Source: Cryptomeria japonica (lineage: Eukaryota > Streptophyta > Pinopsida > Cupressales > Cupressaceae). From it: 64,000 nucleotides of DNA. Within the stretch, counting starts at the first letter, position 1; the number at the start of each line of letters is the position of its first letter. Of the stretch, positions 1 through 10,781 are shown one piece after another. The stretch spans positions 665,242,352 to 665,306,351 of the forward strand of contig NC_081412.1 in NCBI RefSeq assembly GCF_030272615.1, in the 5' to 3' direction. Position numbers and translations under genes: made by a program. The notes below the pieces were generated by a model that worked only from the letters and a program-made list of their open reading frames with translations, did no database searches and was not told where the DNA came from.

Positions 1-680
1 GCAGATAAATTTCATGTTTAACATTTTAAGTGGCGAGTTAGCAAGTATTGTTTTGGGATTAAATCGCGAGGTCTCTAGTTTTTTGAGTTTAGAATTTTAT
101 GTTAGCGAGCTAGAGATTGTTAATGAATTTTCTTTGGTTGCGAGGTCTCGAATTGGTTTGATGCCATGCATTATAGCCACGAGAGTTAGCGAGTAAGTCA
201 TTAATGGTATGTGTGCCATTGCTCGTGCCTGTTTATGAAGGTAATTAACATAAAACATCAATTTTTGTTGGTACTCACTGGGTCACTGTGGTCAAGAGAT
301 AAATAGTTTTGAGATTTTATGGTTATCGCTAGCTTGCGGGTCCTTTATCATCAAGTCAGTTTAAGTCACAAGTTTGTGAGTACTGGGAGATTTTAGTTGT
401 CACTACCTCGCAAGATGTTTTGTACTTGACCATTTTATGTTGCGAGGTTGCGACTGGGTGTGATTTTATGCTATTGCAAGGTCGCGACGTGTTCGTGATT
501 AAGTCATTTTAATTTGCGATCATACGATGTGGTTGGTATCACAACTTAGTTGGTTTTGTCGCTTGCTCGCAAGTTTTGAAGTTATTTAGTATTTTATGTT
601 GCGATCTGGCGACAAGTAAGTTTTGGTCTGATTTTATGGTCATCACATGCTCGCGGGTTTGTAAGTCTTAAGTCAAAAAG

Positions 681-883
681 TGTTGCGAGCATGCGATGGC
701 GGTTAAGTGTCTTGTTGTCGCGGGATCGTAAGGGTTTAAGTCAAGTTAATTTTTGAGTTGTGAGCTTGCAATGAAATAAGTTGTTTTGTTATATTTGCAA
801 TGGTCACCAACTCGCAGGTAAAGAAAGAATATTGCAAATGTTGTTGCGAGGTTGCGACTGAAGGGCTCGATGAAGATCAATGG
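681..883 (+). repeat. direct repeat, unit A1
   Basis: First copy of a roughly 200-bp direct duplication inside the GCGAG-rich region. It starts at TGTTGCGAGCATGCGATG and ends near GATCAATGG. The copy at 1064-1267 is colinear, with scattered substitutions that are mostly C/T and G/A. Confidence 0.85.
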
Positions 884-1063
884 TTGTCGCTCACTCGCAA
901 GATTCTTTGAGGATTCGTAAAAGAGGTTGCAAGCTTACAATTAAGAGGATTTGGTATCATTGTTGCTAACTCACCAGTTACTTTCCAAATTGTCATAACC
1001 AGTTGCGACTGTGTGATTAAAGATGGGATTGACACGTGGACTTGTTTGTTGGGTTCTGTAAAA

Positions 1064-1267
1064 GTATTGCGAGCATGCAATGGTGGTTAAGTGTCTTGTT
1101 GTCATGGGATCGCAAGGGTTTAAGTCAAGTTAAGTTTTGAGTTGCGAGCTTGCGATGAAATAAGTTGTTTTGTTAGATTTGCAGTGGTCGCCAGCTCGCA
1201 GGTAAGGAAAGAATATTACAAATGTTGTTGCGAGGTTGCGACTGAAGGGCTTGATGCAAATCAATGG
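1064..1267 (+). repeat. direct repeat, unit A2
   Basis: Second copy of the 200-bp duplication, colinear with 681-883. Differences such as GCATGCAA against GCATGCGA fit decay of methylated cytosine. Confidence 0.85.
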
Positions 1268-1760
1268 CATGAATTCAAATTTCGCTCGAGTAATTTAGCT
1301 TTGAATTAATACCATAGTAGCTAGTTGAAGTTCATGCACATTGTAAGTGTGGCAATTAATGAGACTTGAGAGAAGTGGTAGTGCCCAAATACCATAAATT
1401 GCATGATCGAGATGAGATTTCAAAAATAATTGCATTAATGCATTCTATCTTTGAGGCAATCCAGTGAATTGAGCTCTACAGCTAAAATGAGCAAGGTGAC
1501 AAGTGGAATTGGAGGTTCCAAGCCCAAGGCCATGATAAGTGGAGGACTTGGAGGTGCGAAGCCCAAGGCCACTAAGGAAAAGACGATTAATAAATACAAA
1601 GAATAATTTGTAGATTAGTTGTCAGGGACTTCCATTGCTTTCAATACAAATGATTTAGCATGGAAATATTTATGGAGCCAATGCAGAAACCCGACCACGC
1701 TTCATGTCTGGTTCTTCTCTATTTCATTATTTCTAGAATAATAGGGTTAAGGGTATCCCG
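1268..1760. other. non-coding lead-in to the split ORF
   Basis: About 490 bases without a credible ORF. A short internal duplication of a GGAGGTNCNAAGCCCAAGGCC word is seen at about 1516-1570. No promoter or LTR end could be identified. Confidence 0.4.
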
Positions 1761-3050
1761 ATGTCAAACCCTTGGGATTTAAATATGGAAAAGTTAATTA
1801 TGCCAGATGTGTATGTTGATGTGGATTTGATCAAAGAGTTGGCCAAATGCTATTGCCCAATATCTAGGGTAATCAGAAGAAAGAATGAGTCTGCCCTAGT
1901 TTCAATTAACAGAGATAGCTTTGTTGAAGCTTTCCAGATTACTGGTGTTGCATGTACAGATATAGATTTGGAGTGGATTGTAGAGGATTATGACAAATAC
2001 AAAGGTGTTGTCAAGAAGCATGCAATTCCCAGATACATGCCTAGGGTGAATAGGAAACCAGTTATAATTCCAGATAGTATCCAACCACCATTTGATATCA
2101 CACCTTTCCACCATTATATGCATTGTACAATCTATGGATTATGCAGAGTGTTGGGTTTTGATGGAGATTCAATAGTGCCAGTTGAATTACTGATGATGGC
2201 TATGGACATTCAACACCCAGATGTTAACAAATATTATGATCATGTGGGCTATGTGGTTGAACACATTCATAATGCTCTAGTTGAGATTTAGAGTGGTGCA
2301 CCCAGCCCTACATTCAAGCATTATTCATTGCTAATGCATTTAATCTTGTTCTATAATTTTGAGCTCATGGATAAAGAATTGGAGCTTTTCATAGAAGAAT
2401 TGGGTGTCTTAATGCCAATACAAAGATGGACCCAAGTTTGGGACAATAGTTCTCCCCATTCTTCTTTCCTTTTCTTTGAAAATTGGATTGTTTTGCCAAT
2501 TATGGAAATGCTAGGAATAAATAGGGAAAGATTGTCAATTAATGTTAGGAGAGTTTTGAGACCTTACTAGTATGTTCCAAACTGGTCTATTTCACATAAC
2601 TGGGGGGGATTTTTCTTTTTTGATAACTTTACTATGATCAGAGTCTATGGGTGTCCTCAGCCTCCCCATATTTTACCAAAATTTGTTCCAATTAGGATTG
2701 CTTTTATGGAGTTTATTTGGCAATTGACTCTAGTTGAAAAAGAATACCTTGAGAAACACAGGAAGGGTTCTCTTCTCCCTAAGCTTCAGGTTGCGTCTGA
2801 TTTTACCATTGGTAGGAGTTCCTTTGATGAAGTAAACAATTTCCTTAAATAGTATGGGTTGGTTAATTTTGTGTCTAGATTCTGTGATCCTAAACAATTT
2901 ATAAAATGTGCATTGCCAAAAATGACACCTTGGGCCACAATAAAGAACCATGAACCATTGGATGATGAAGATGTGGTTAGAATTTGCTGAGAAAAGAGGA
3001 GGTACAAGAAAGGAGAATAAAATGGAAAAAATTGATGAGAGTTGAAGAAG
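1761..3050 (+). pseudogene. unrecognised retroelement-type ORF, 5' part (split by LINE-1)
   Basis: One frame starts at ATG 1761 (MSNPWDLNMEKL) and runs to about 2980 with three in-frame stops (TAG at 2289, 2568 and 2850). A single frameshift near 2980-3000 then leads into the frame that crosses the LINE-1 insertion point. The protein is globular-looking with aromatic and hydrophobic segments; a segment around the first stop, HYSLLMHLILFYN, looks like a buried helix. No family is recognised with certainty. It resembles in style the long accessory ORFs of plant transposons rather than a host enzyme. The remainder is at 10771-12664. With LINE-1 and one TSD copy removed, the frame reads straight through (VEEELKVADPSFLG), so this was one ORF of roughly 1000 codons. 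Start choice: first ATG in the open frame. Confidence 0.7.
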
Positions 3051-3061
3051 AATTGAAGGTT
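3048..3061. repeat. LINE-1 target-site duplication, 3'-end side
   Basis: AAGAATTGAAGGTT, a perfect 14-bp match to 10768-10781. It lies directly next to the LINE-1 3' end (minus strand). Confidence 0.9.
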
Positions 3062-3117
3062 TTTGATTAATGAAAAAGTAGGTTTTGAAGGGGCCCTGAA
3101 ACCCTTTACAAGCAAGA
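3062..3117 (-). other. LINE-1 3' terminus
   Basis: Minus-strand tail after the last ORF3 stop. It reads TCTTGCTTGTAAAGGG and ends CATTAATCAAAA against the TSD. This terminus probably carries the 3' recognition signal for target-primed reverse transcription. That role is family knowledge; no experiment supports it here. Confidence 0.6.
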
Positions 3118-4956
3118 CTAAAATAGCAAAGCCATGAGAAACAGAGAGAAACAGAACAAAAGGAAAAAACCAGCAGAAAACTGAGGAAAGCCCACAAAAA
3201 CCCCTAAAAGCCAGTGGGCCATCCAGGAATCAGATTTTATCCAGGGCTTTTGCCAGGGTGCTGGAATTTCTTGAAGCTCTTTGATGTTGTCTTTGATGAT
3301 GGGAGGGTCCTTGGCCGCAGCAGCCACAACTTTCTTGATACTGGCCCTGGTTCTCTTCGCAGTTCTGCCCACCGGGGTAGCATCACCACCACTTCCAGTC
3401 TAGATGGTCTCCTCCTCCAGGTCAAGATCCACAACCGGTTTAGGAGTATGGTCAAAGACCTTGGCAATGTCTTCCAGGTTTTTGGTGACAGCAGAGAGGA
3501 TACTTGGGATAATTCCCAACAGATTTTTCATCGCTTCTTTTCCCTCTTCCAGCAATTTTACCTTATTCTCCATTTCCTGCTTCCAATTAATATGCTCTCT
3601 ATTTTCATCCTCCCTCTTTTTATCCAAATTTATCCCTTGCTTCTCCAAGTTTTTTAGGGTTTCATAAGTCCGTCTGTCGAAATTCATTCTGGCCTCTGAG
3701 AGCTTCTTGAGATTATCCAGGATAAGCCCCTCGACAGCACTATCCTTAGCCTTGCTATCCCCTTCCTCAGTCAAGTTCTTCTCGGAACATTTGTTTGTTT
3801 CCTTCTCAAAATTAACTTCGGTTTCCTCATTATCCTTTGGAGCCATCTCCTCCATCAGATGGCTATTGTCCTTATTAGGGTGATCACTTGGAATAGGGCT
3901 ATCTTGACCAGGCTCGAAATCTCCACTTTCTTCCTCATTGCCCAGCTCCTCTTCCTTCCAGCTATCTTCACCGTTAGAGTCGTCTGCCTCCATACCACTG
4001 CTTTCCTTGACAATGTCCTCAGTTTCCAACTCGGGGGTGCTTTTCCTTTTCTTGCTAGATGACACCTTCTCCTTGCTAGTATCTCCCTCTTCCATCCTCC
4101 TTTTACCAGGGGAAGTGGAAATTCACTTATTTTCTTGTAGAGTGAGGGTTTTGCAATGCTCATAGATGAGCAGCAGGAGCCAACAGTGGAGGATCGGGCT
4201 GGAAGGGTTCATCCTGTGCTTGTTCAGGGACCTGAAGAGGGATTGAAAAAGGTAGTAGGGCAAAGACACTTTTTTGTCATGTCTGAAATGGTTCAAGAGC
4301 ACGAAGTGGTAAGTGTGGGCCCTAGAGAAATGGCCTTCAAGCGTAATATACTCCATGATTGCATTCAGGACCCAGCCCCACAACTTCTTGATGTTTACAG
4401 CATCGTAGTAGCCCCCGATAGCCTTGTCGATTTTGGCCCGCTCTTTCTCTTTTCATGGGAATAGGGTAACTGCATTGTTGGAGACCTTGAGGTCTCGAAA
4501 GAAGTTGAGCCCAGAGTGGGGCATACCAGTTATAGTAGAAATAAGCCCAGCATCCAACTTAAATTTAACTCCGTAAAGTTTAAAAGAGCCATTAGACCAG
4601 TTTTCAAAAATCTTGGAAATGGCTAAGTTGACCCTACCTTTGTTGTAGTCCTCAAGTTTTTCCATGAAGCTAGTGAGAGAGCCCTTCTCCAACTTTGCCC
4701 AGACTTTAGGCATTGCTTTCCAGGTCATTGTATTGTCAGGTTCTTCGTGTCTTAGATCTCCTCCCATTTTTGAATGCAAGATATCGACTCTGTTTCTCTG
4801 CAAATTTAGAACTTCTTTCCCTATGCAACTCAAATTATCGCCCTGAGTAACCCACAAAGCGTGCGGAAATTTTTTGGATATAGTAGGAGATCTGCCGCAG
4901 TGCTAGGTAATGATGGCCTTTCTAGTGAGGTGTAAGTGGTGCTTTTTACTTGTCAT
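3118..4956 (-). pseudogene. LINE-1 ORF3, extra ORF after RNase H
   Basis: The ATG at 4956-4954 lies inside the last codons of ORF2 (11-nt overlap, ATGACAAGTAA). One frame then runs 613 codons to TAG 3120-3118, broken only by TAG 4905, TGA 4455, TGA 4125 and TAG 3402. The N-terminal third is globular (around GVKFKLDAGLISTITGMP, then a tryptophan-rich stretch). It is reminiscent of plant mobile-domain or transposon-linked proteins, but no family is assigned. A basic cluster KKRK after codon 290 could be a nuclear signal. An acidic, Glu-rich linker follows, then a predicted coiled coil (EARMNFDRRTYETLKNLEKQ), a second basic block (GRTAKRTRASIKK), and a hydrophobic tail that may be 3' UTR rather than protein. 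Plant L1 elements normally end coding at RNase H, so this ORF is unusual. Confidence 0.8.
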
Positions 4957-7900
4957 GATTTAATTGTCCTTCTCTCCCTGTATAACGGTCCTTTTTGAGT
5001 ATCTCTTTAATGTTTAAATTCAGATCATCATCGTGCCAAATCATTTGAACGTCAGAATTAACTCCAGTATTCGCTAAATAGTCAACAACACTGTTTTGCT
5101 CTCTGAAGGCATGTTGTATAATGATTTCTTTGAAACTGGCGATAATCTCTCTAGCTTTCATGATGATGTTCTCAATGGACCAAGAAGGCTCCAATTCCCC
5201 CTTTAAGCACTTAATAATATTTAGTGAATCCCCCTCAAGCCATATTTTATCATAATTGAGATTTTTGGCTATAATTAAAGTATGCAAGGTAGCGGAGGCT
5301 TCAGCAAAATGGCTAGTTTGATTCCCCAGAGGACCAGCCATCGCCTTAAGGCAACTTCCAGCAAAATTCCTGATTATGCCCCCATATCCAACTTTACTCG
5401 GATTTCCTTTAGAAGCCCCATCAAAGTTGGCCTTAATCCATCCCTACGGGGGGAAACACTAGACAAGACCTTCTCTGCCTTTCTCCTTGCTAGTAGTGGT
5501 GGTGGAAAGGTTCCATCTATCTTTGAAATCCTCTTTAGTAGCAAGTCCCTAATCAGTGCCATAGAGGCATTCAAAAATACTCCTAAAGATTTTGTCTACA
5601 ACCACTTCAGGAATAGCCCTTTTATCTTTGAAAATCCTGTTGTTACACTCTTTCCATATATTCCAGATAACAATTGGCAGAGTAAGTCTCCAGATCTCCA
5701 TAATTTTAGGATTAGAGTTAGGACAATGCCATTGAAGCCAAGTGTCACCAAGATAATTCAGGAAGACCCAGCTCAGGTTCCACTTGGTTAGGATGATTTT
5801 CTAGATGTCCTAGCTAAAAGAGCATTGATTGAGAATATGGTAAGCTGTCTCTTCTTCCCTGCAACAAAAAGAACACATGTTAGGAAAAATGATGCCTCTT
5901 TTATGAAGATTATCCAAGGTTAATATCTTATTTTGGATAAAAATCCAAAAGAAGATGTTGATTTTGGGAACTAATATCTTATTCCAAACTTTAGCCTAGA
6001 TGGGAGTGGCTTCCACCGGGACATTATGAATAGCCACAGCAGAGGAAATAGAGTATTTCCCATCCAGAGTTTTCCCCCATATCAGAATGTCATCTTTGTT
6101 GTCTCTAGGGATTTTAGTAGAAAGAGCAATTTGAAGGAACTTGAGATACGGGCTCTGTTGGCTAAAGTCAATCTAGTCCCCATTTATCCAGTAATCTCTT
6201 ACCATTTCACCATACCTACATTTGAAGCTGTCTTTCCAATCTTTGATGATAGGGATATCCTCCAGAGATTTATCTAGGATCCATCTATCTTCCCAAAATC
6301 TAATTTTCCTCCCATCCCCAAGGTTCCAGGTTCTGCCAGTAGCAGCCCAGCCTTTAGTAGATTGCACTGCATTCCAAATGGCAGATCCCTCAATAGAGAA
6401 AGAATTGTCAAAGAATTCTTCCTCAGAAGGTTGCATATAGAGATATTTGTTTTTCCAAATAGAGTTCCATTCTCTTTCCTCCCCTTTGAATGTCCAACTT
6501 TGTTTGGCTAATAAAGCTTTATTCATGGAACTAATGTTCCTTAAGCCTAGCCCACCTGAGGCCTTAGGGGTACAAATGTTATTCCAGGCTATAAGGGGGA
6601 TTCTATTTTTAACTTCCACTCCCGACCAAAGGAAATTTTTTTGGATTCTTTCAATAGCTTCTGCAAACTTTGAGGGGATTTTGAAAAAGCTAAGAGCATA
6701 CATAGGAAGATTTTGGAGAGTGGCTTTGAGCAGAGTGACTTTACCAGCTTGACTAAGAACAACCCCTTTCCAGCCAGCGAGTTTCAGGTTGAGTCTGTCA
6801 ATTAACTTATTCCAAAAGGAATCCTCAGGCTTGAGACAGAGAGGAAGCCCCAAATAGGTAGAAGGAAACTCAGATATGTTACAACCAAGAATCCTGCTTA
6901 TCCTAATTTGCCTTTGGCCTGGGGTGTTGATGAAAAACAGAGAGCTTTTATCCCAGTTGATTTTTTGACCAAAGGCCGATTCATAGATATTCAGAATGAT
7001 TTTCATGTTTTTGGCTTCCAAGATGGTGGCTTCCCCCATGGTGATAGAATAATCAACAAATTGTTCATGAGAGCAAACGGCATTGGATGAAGAGGGTTTC
7101 AGACCCTTAAGATTGCCTTCTTCCACATTTTTAAGGATGAATCTACCCAAGCATTCAGTAAGAATGGTAAACAGGATGGAGGAGATGGGGTCTCCCTGTC
7201 TGAGACCTCTGAAGCTTTTGAAGAAGTTAGACGGGGAACCATTGACAATAACAGTAGAGGAGGAAGTTCCCATGAGTTGAAAACAGAGCTGGATAACTTT
7301 GTCAGCAAAACCAAATGATTCCATGATCTTGAGGAGAAACTGCCAGTTCACTCTATCAAAAGCTTTAGCCATGTCTAACTTAAGGAAGAATCTCTGTTTA
7401 CTCGCCACTTTCAGGGAGTGGATATTTTCATGAACAAAGATAATGGAGTCCAAAATCTATCTTCCAGGGACAAAGCCATTCTGTTGGACAGAGATAATCC
7501 TTGGGAGAACATCAAGCAACCTTGAAGTCAAAACCTTGGAAAGGATCTTGTAGATAGAGTTACACAAGCTGATGGGTCTAAACTTGTTGAGAGAATCAGC
7601 TCTAGGGATCTTCAGGATAAGGACAATGAAAGTGGCATTCAGTTCCTTAAGTAGTCTTCTGGAGCCAAAGAATTCCTTAACACCATTGCATATGTCCGCC
7701 TCCACAATGTGCCAGAATTTTTGGAAGAAAAACATGGGAAAGCCATCTGGGCTAGGGGATTTATCAGCCTGAAAGGAAAACACCACCTTTCTAATTTTGG
7801 GATTAGTGGGAATGCGGGATAATAGGCGATTGTTAGCTTTCGATAGGATAGAAGGGATGGCTTGTAAAAGAGTGTTTTGCTTACTGTGGTCCAGGTTGTC

Positions 7901-9127
7901 CACTTCACCCAGCAAGGTATTGAAATGCTCGAGAGCTTCCTTCCTAATGTCACAATCCTCTGTTAGGAAACCTTTATTGCAAGTAAGTCTGGATATTCTA
8001 TTGGCTGCCCTATGCTTAAGGGCGGTTAAGTGAAAGAAGCGAGTGTTTTTATCACCTTCCTTCAAGAACAGAGCTCTAGATCTTTGTCTCCAAAAAGTCT
8101 CTTCATTAGAAATGATGGAGTGGTATTTAGATAACAGATCATTTGCAGTCGTCCTAAGATCTTTGGTCAACCCCACCTCTTGGATTCTATCCTGAACAAG
8201 CTTTAATTCAGCTTTGACTTGAGTTTTGTTCTTGAATATATCCCTAAAGATCTCTTTGTTCTAGGTTTTAATTTTGGCTTTTATGATGTTGAGCTTTTTA
8301 GCAATTCTAAAAAGAGCCTTACCCTCCACTTTAGAGTTCCACCATTCAGAAATGCAGGCTTCTAGAGAAGGATGGGATAGCCAAGCTTTTTCAAATCTAA
8401 AAGGGAAGTTTCTCTTAGCCGAAAAAGAGTTGGCAGAAAATGAGATAGGGAAATGGTCTGAACCAATTTTGATAACAGAACCAAGGGAACAACTATACTT
8501 AGAGAGCCAATCAGGAGAAATTAAAGATCTATCAAGCCTGACTTGAATCAAATCAGCTCTTGTTCTTCTATTGGTCTAGGTGTAATTGATGCCCTGGAGA
8601 TCAACATGAATGAGAGCTTGGTCATTAATGAAATCCATAAGGTCTTGTTTTCCATCAAGATGTAAGGGGATTCCTCCCATCTTATCTTCATCTTTGAGCG
8701 GGGTATTGAAGTCTCCCATGATAATCCAACTTTGATCAGCAAACTGGAGTCTGTCAGCCGCAAGGCTTTTCCAGAATTTAGCTCTCTCAAATTTAGTGTT
8801 AGGAGCGTAGACATTAGATAACACCCAAGAAAAGTTGTCCTTAATATGCTTAAGCAAAAATGAGTTCCTATTAAAGGCTGAGATGATTTCCTTTCCTATT
8901 ATAGTATTTTTTTTCCAAAAGATCGTAGTTCCTCCAGAGGCACCCTCCGAGTTAGTTCCTATGACTCCGTTTTCTTTGAAAATTCTGATCCTTTCAACTT
9001 TTTCTTTAGACATCTTGATTTCCTGAACAAGGACCACATCTGGTTTATGATCTCTGATGACGTTCCATAACACATCCTTCTTATGGGGGGCGTTCAACCC
9101 TTTGATATTCTAGGATATAATCTTCAT
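4946..9127 (-). pseudogene. LINE-1 ORF2: endonuclease, reverse transcriptase, zinc-binding motif, RNase H
   Basis: 1393 codons in one frame from ATG 9127-9125 to TAA 4948-4946. APE-type endonuclease at codons 1-240: NIKGLNAP, LVQEIKM, IMGDFNTPL, and SDHFPISF near codon 217. Reverse transcriptase: FRPISLCN at about 505, FLKLDMAKAFDRVNW at about 580, GLRQGDPIS at about 650. The catalytic box at codons 690-693 reads FVDY where FADD is normal, so one of two metal-binding aspartates is lost. A CysCys/HisCys zf-RVT segment (MCSFCCREEE...HILNQC) lies near 1085. RNase H starts at about 1229 (GWIKANFDGASKGNP) and extends to the end. Eleven internal stops, all TAG (9112, 8578, 8263, 7459, 6175, 5998, 5812, 5803, 5551, 5461, 5446), several at conserved tryptophans. 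The protein would nick the target DNA and reverse-transcribe the element RNA. Confidence 0.97.
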
Positions 9128-10767
9128 ATTTTAACTGGGGATAGGGTTGACTGGATGGAACAGTGTGTTCCATAAGCACAGTTCTTCTAGCTTTCCTATT
9201 CCCTTTGATGTTTTAGGGATGGCCTTCCCTACTTTTTATTTTGGCTTCCAACATCTGCCTTTTTCTTAATCTTGCTTCTAGTTGACATTCCTTCCTTGAG
9301 TTCCTCCTTGTTCGATTTTCCTTCTCTCGACCCAGGAATCCAGAGGATTTCATCTAGCATAAGCACGCTTTGGGAAGGGGTTTTACAGAGGAGAGGCTTT
9401 GGGCTTCCATTAGTTAAAAGCAATAAGGGCTCAGAATCAGAAGGGTCTTGGGCTTCATTAAAGTCATTAAAGTTTGTGTTAGCCGATTTAGAGAGTGAAG
9501 AGGCTGGAAATGATTCTTCCTTCTCCTAGCTAGCTGATCCGTCCTTCTGGTCCGAAATGGATTCATCCTTCTCTTGACTTACAATTTCATTCTCCTGAGC
9601 TTTTGGGCTTTCTTTATTGATCAACTCAGTTCCTGGCTCTGCTTCTTTAGAGCTCTCTAGTGGGTTGTTGGAACAAATACAATACTGTTTATCATTGCTG
9701 CTACTCCCAGTCCTCTTGACTTCATTCATAAGTTTCATTGCATCCTTTTTTTGATTACTCTCGGATATTGATGAATCTACTTTTTTGTTTGTCATTTGCC
9801 AGATCTTTTTGTTCTTAGAGATACTATTTGTCTTGGGTTCCTTGCCTTTCTTGAGCAAACAAGATTTTGCCCAATGCCCCAATTTTTTACAGTGGAAACA
9901 GGCAAATAGTAGAGATTCATATTCAATAGCTTGGGACCATTTTCCTAGTTTAGATATGATATCTATAGATTGAGGCATATCTGTCATTTGGTTAACATTT
10001 ACGCAAATGTGAGTAAAGACTAACCTTGATTTAGCCACCATCATCGGGTCAATCGATAAGAGTTCTCCAAAGGATTTTGCAATGCCCTTGAAAACTTCCT
10101 CGTTCCAGTATTCGAGCGAGAGACCCAGGAGGCATGTCTAGACTAGCGCAGAAACAAAGAAGGATTTATCTAGGACAAGATTTGGGGCCCATTTCTGGAG
10201 AGCCAGGGAAGACTTGCCAAACATCCAGGGGCCTTCACAGAGAGCTTTGTTCATGTCTTCTTCAGAGTTGAAAGCGAAGGTAAAAAACCCTCTAGGAAGC
10301 GCCGCCACTTCCACTTGTCCTTTTACCATCCATTTTCTCCTTATGAAATTCCTAACATCATCAATGTTGGGCCTAAAGCCAGAGAATCATCCAACTAAGG
10401 TCATAGATAGGCGAGCTACTATCATATCAACCACTTTGTCCGAAACGGAAATAGCAACTAGACCAGAGGCGAGGTCTGAAATGTTCGTAACTTTCGGAAG
10501 CCCAAATTTAACCAGTGGCTTCACTCCAAAGAGCGAGGACCATTTTTTCCATTTTCCTCTGTCGTGTGGGTCCCCGGGGATCAAATCTTTTTCTTCTCCC
10601 ATTTTTTCTTTTTCCTTGTCCTCTTCTAACCCTTGAGATGTCTGACCTCCTGCCTGCATGCTAGATTCGATCCCAGTGGAACAATAGTTTCTAGGAAATC
10701 CGCCATTCCCAAGAATTCCGCCATTTCCCAATTTGAAATTTGGGATTCCCGCTCCTTTTCTCTCCAT
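9124..10767 (-). pseudogene. LINE-1 ORF1: DUF4283-like, CCHC nucleic-acid-binding protein
   Basis: 547 codons in one frame from ATG 10767-10765 to TGA 9126-9124; the stop overlaps the ORF2 ATG as ATGA. The N-terminal region is Gly/Lys/Glu-rich. A DUF4283-like domain follows (about codons 100-280), with the recognisable stretch LGLSLEYWNEEVFKGIAK just after a TAG that sits where the family has tryptophan. A CX2CX4HX4C knuckle is at codons 290-303 (CFHCKKLGHWAKSC). The C-terminal part is a long Ser/Lys/Glu-rich, probably disordered tail. Internal stops: TGA 10389 and TAG 10140, 9528, 9231, 9198, 9189. ORF1 proteins of this class bind element RNA. The natural end of ORF1 is inferred: the last three TAGs could in principle be the true end, but the ATGA junction and the same arrangement in LINE-2 favour full read-through. 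Confidence 0.85.
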
Positions 10768-10781
10768 AAGAATTGAAGGTT
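10768..10781. repeat. LINE-1 target-site duplication, 5'-end side
   Basis: AAGAATTGAAGGTT, identical to 3048-3061. The minus-strand element starts immediately beyond it. Confidence 0.9.

Larger units (their letters stand above)
1..1267. repeat. GCGAG-rich degenerate tandem repeat, copy 1
   Basis: The words ATTTTATG, TTGCGAG, TCGCGAC and CTCGCAA recur every 50-70 bases in both polarities, often as near-palindromes such as GCGAGCTAGAG or GCGAGCATGCGATG. A longer direct duplication of about 200 bp lies inside it (681-883 and 1064-1267). The first 150 bases after position 52 match 14664-14820. No open reading frame of note. It may be part of an LTR whose outer end lies outside the window, but no terminal motif proves this. 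Confidence 0.75.
3062..10767 (-). mobile_element. LINE-1: L1-type non-LTR retrotransposon with three ORFs
   Basis: A 7706-bp insertion bounded by a perfect 14-bp TSD (3048-3061 and 10768-10781). In minus orientation it carries ORF1 (10767-9124), ORF2 (9127-4946) and ORF3 (4956-3118). It ends in a short 3' UTR closing with ATTAATCAAAA rather than a long poly-A. The left-over target reads as an uninterrupted ORF across the TSD, which confirms the borders. The first base after the TSD is the A of the ORF1 ATG, so the copy is probably 5'-truncated and the true ORF1 start and promoter may be missing. It is dead: 21 internal stops over the three ORFs (18 TAG, 3 TGA, 0 TAA), but no frameshift was found in any of them. 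Confidence 0.95.

Noticed and set aside
3062..4945. A separate transposon or gene inserted behind LINE-1 RNase H
   Set aside because: The TSD encloses this region together with ORF1 and ORF2, and the ORF3 start overlaps the ORF2 stop; no inner insertion border was seen.
4946..9127. TAG codons as a reassigned or read-through codon
   Set aside because: The TAGs sit at conserved tryptophans and also at glutamine-like positions, and the RT box is broken. Decay explains this better than recoding.
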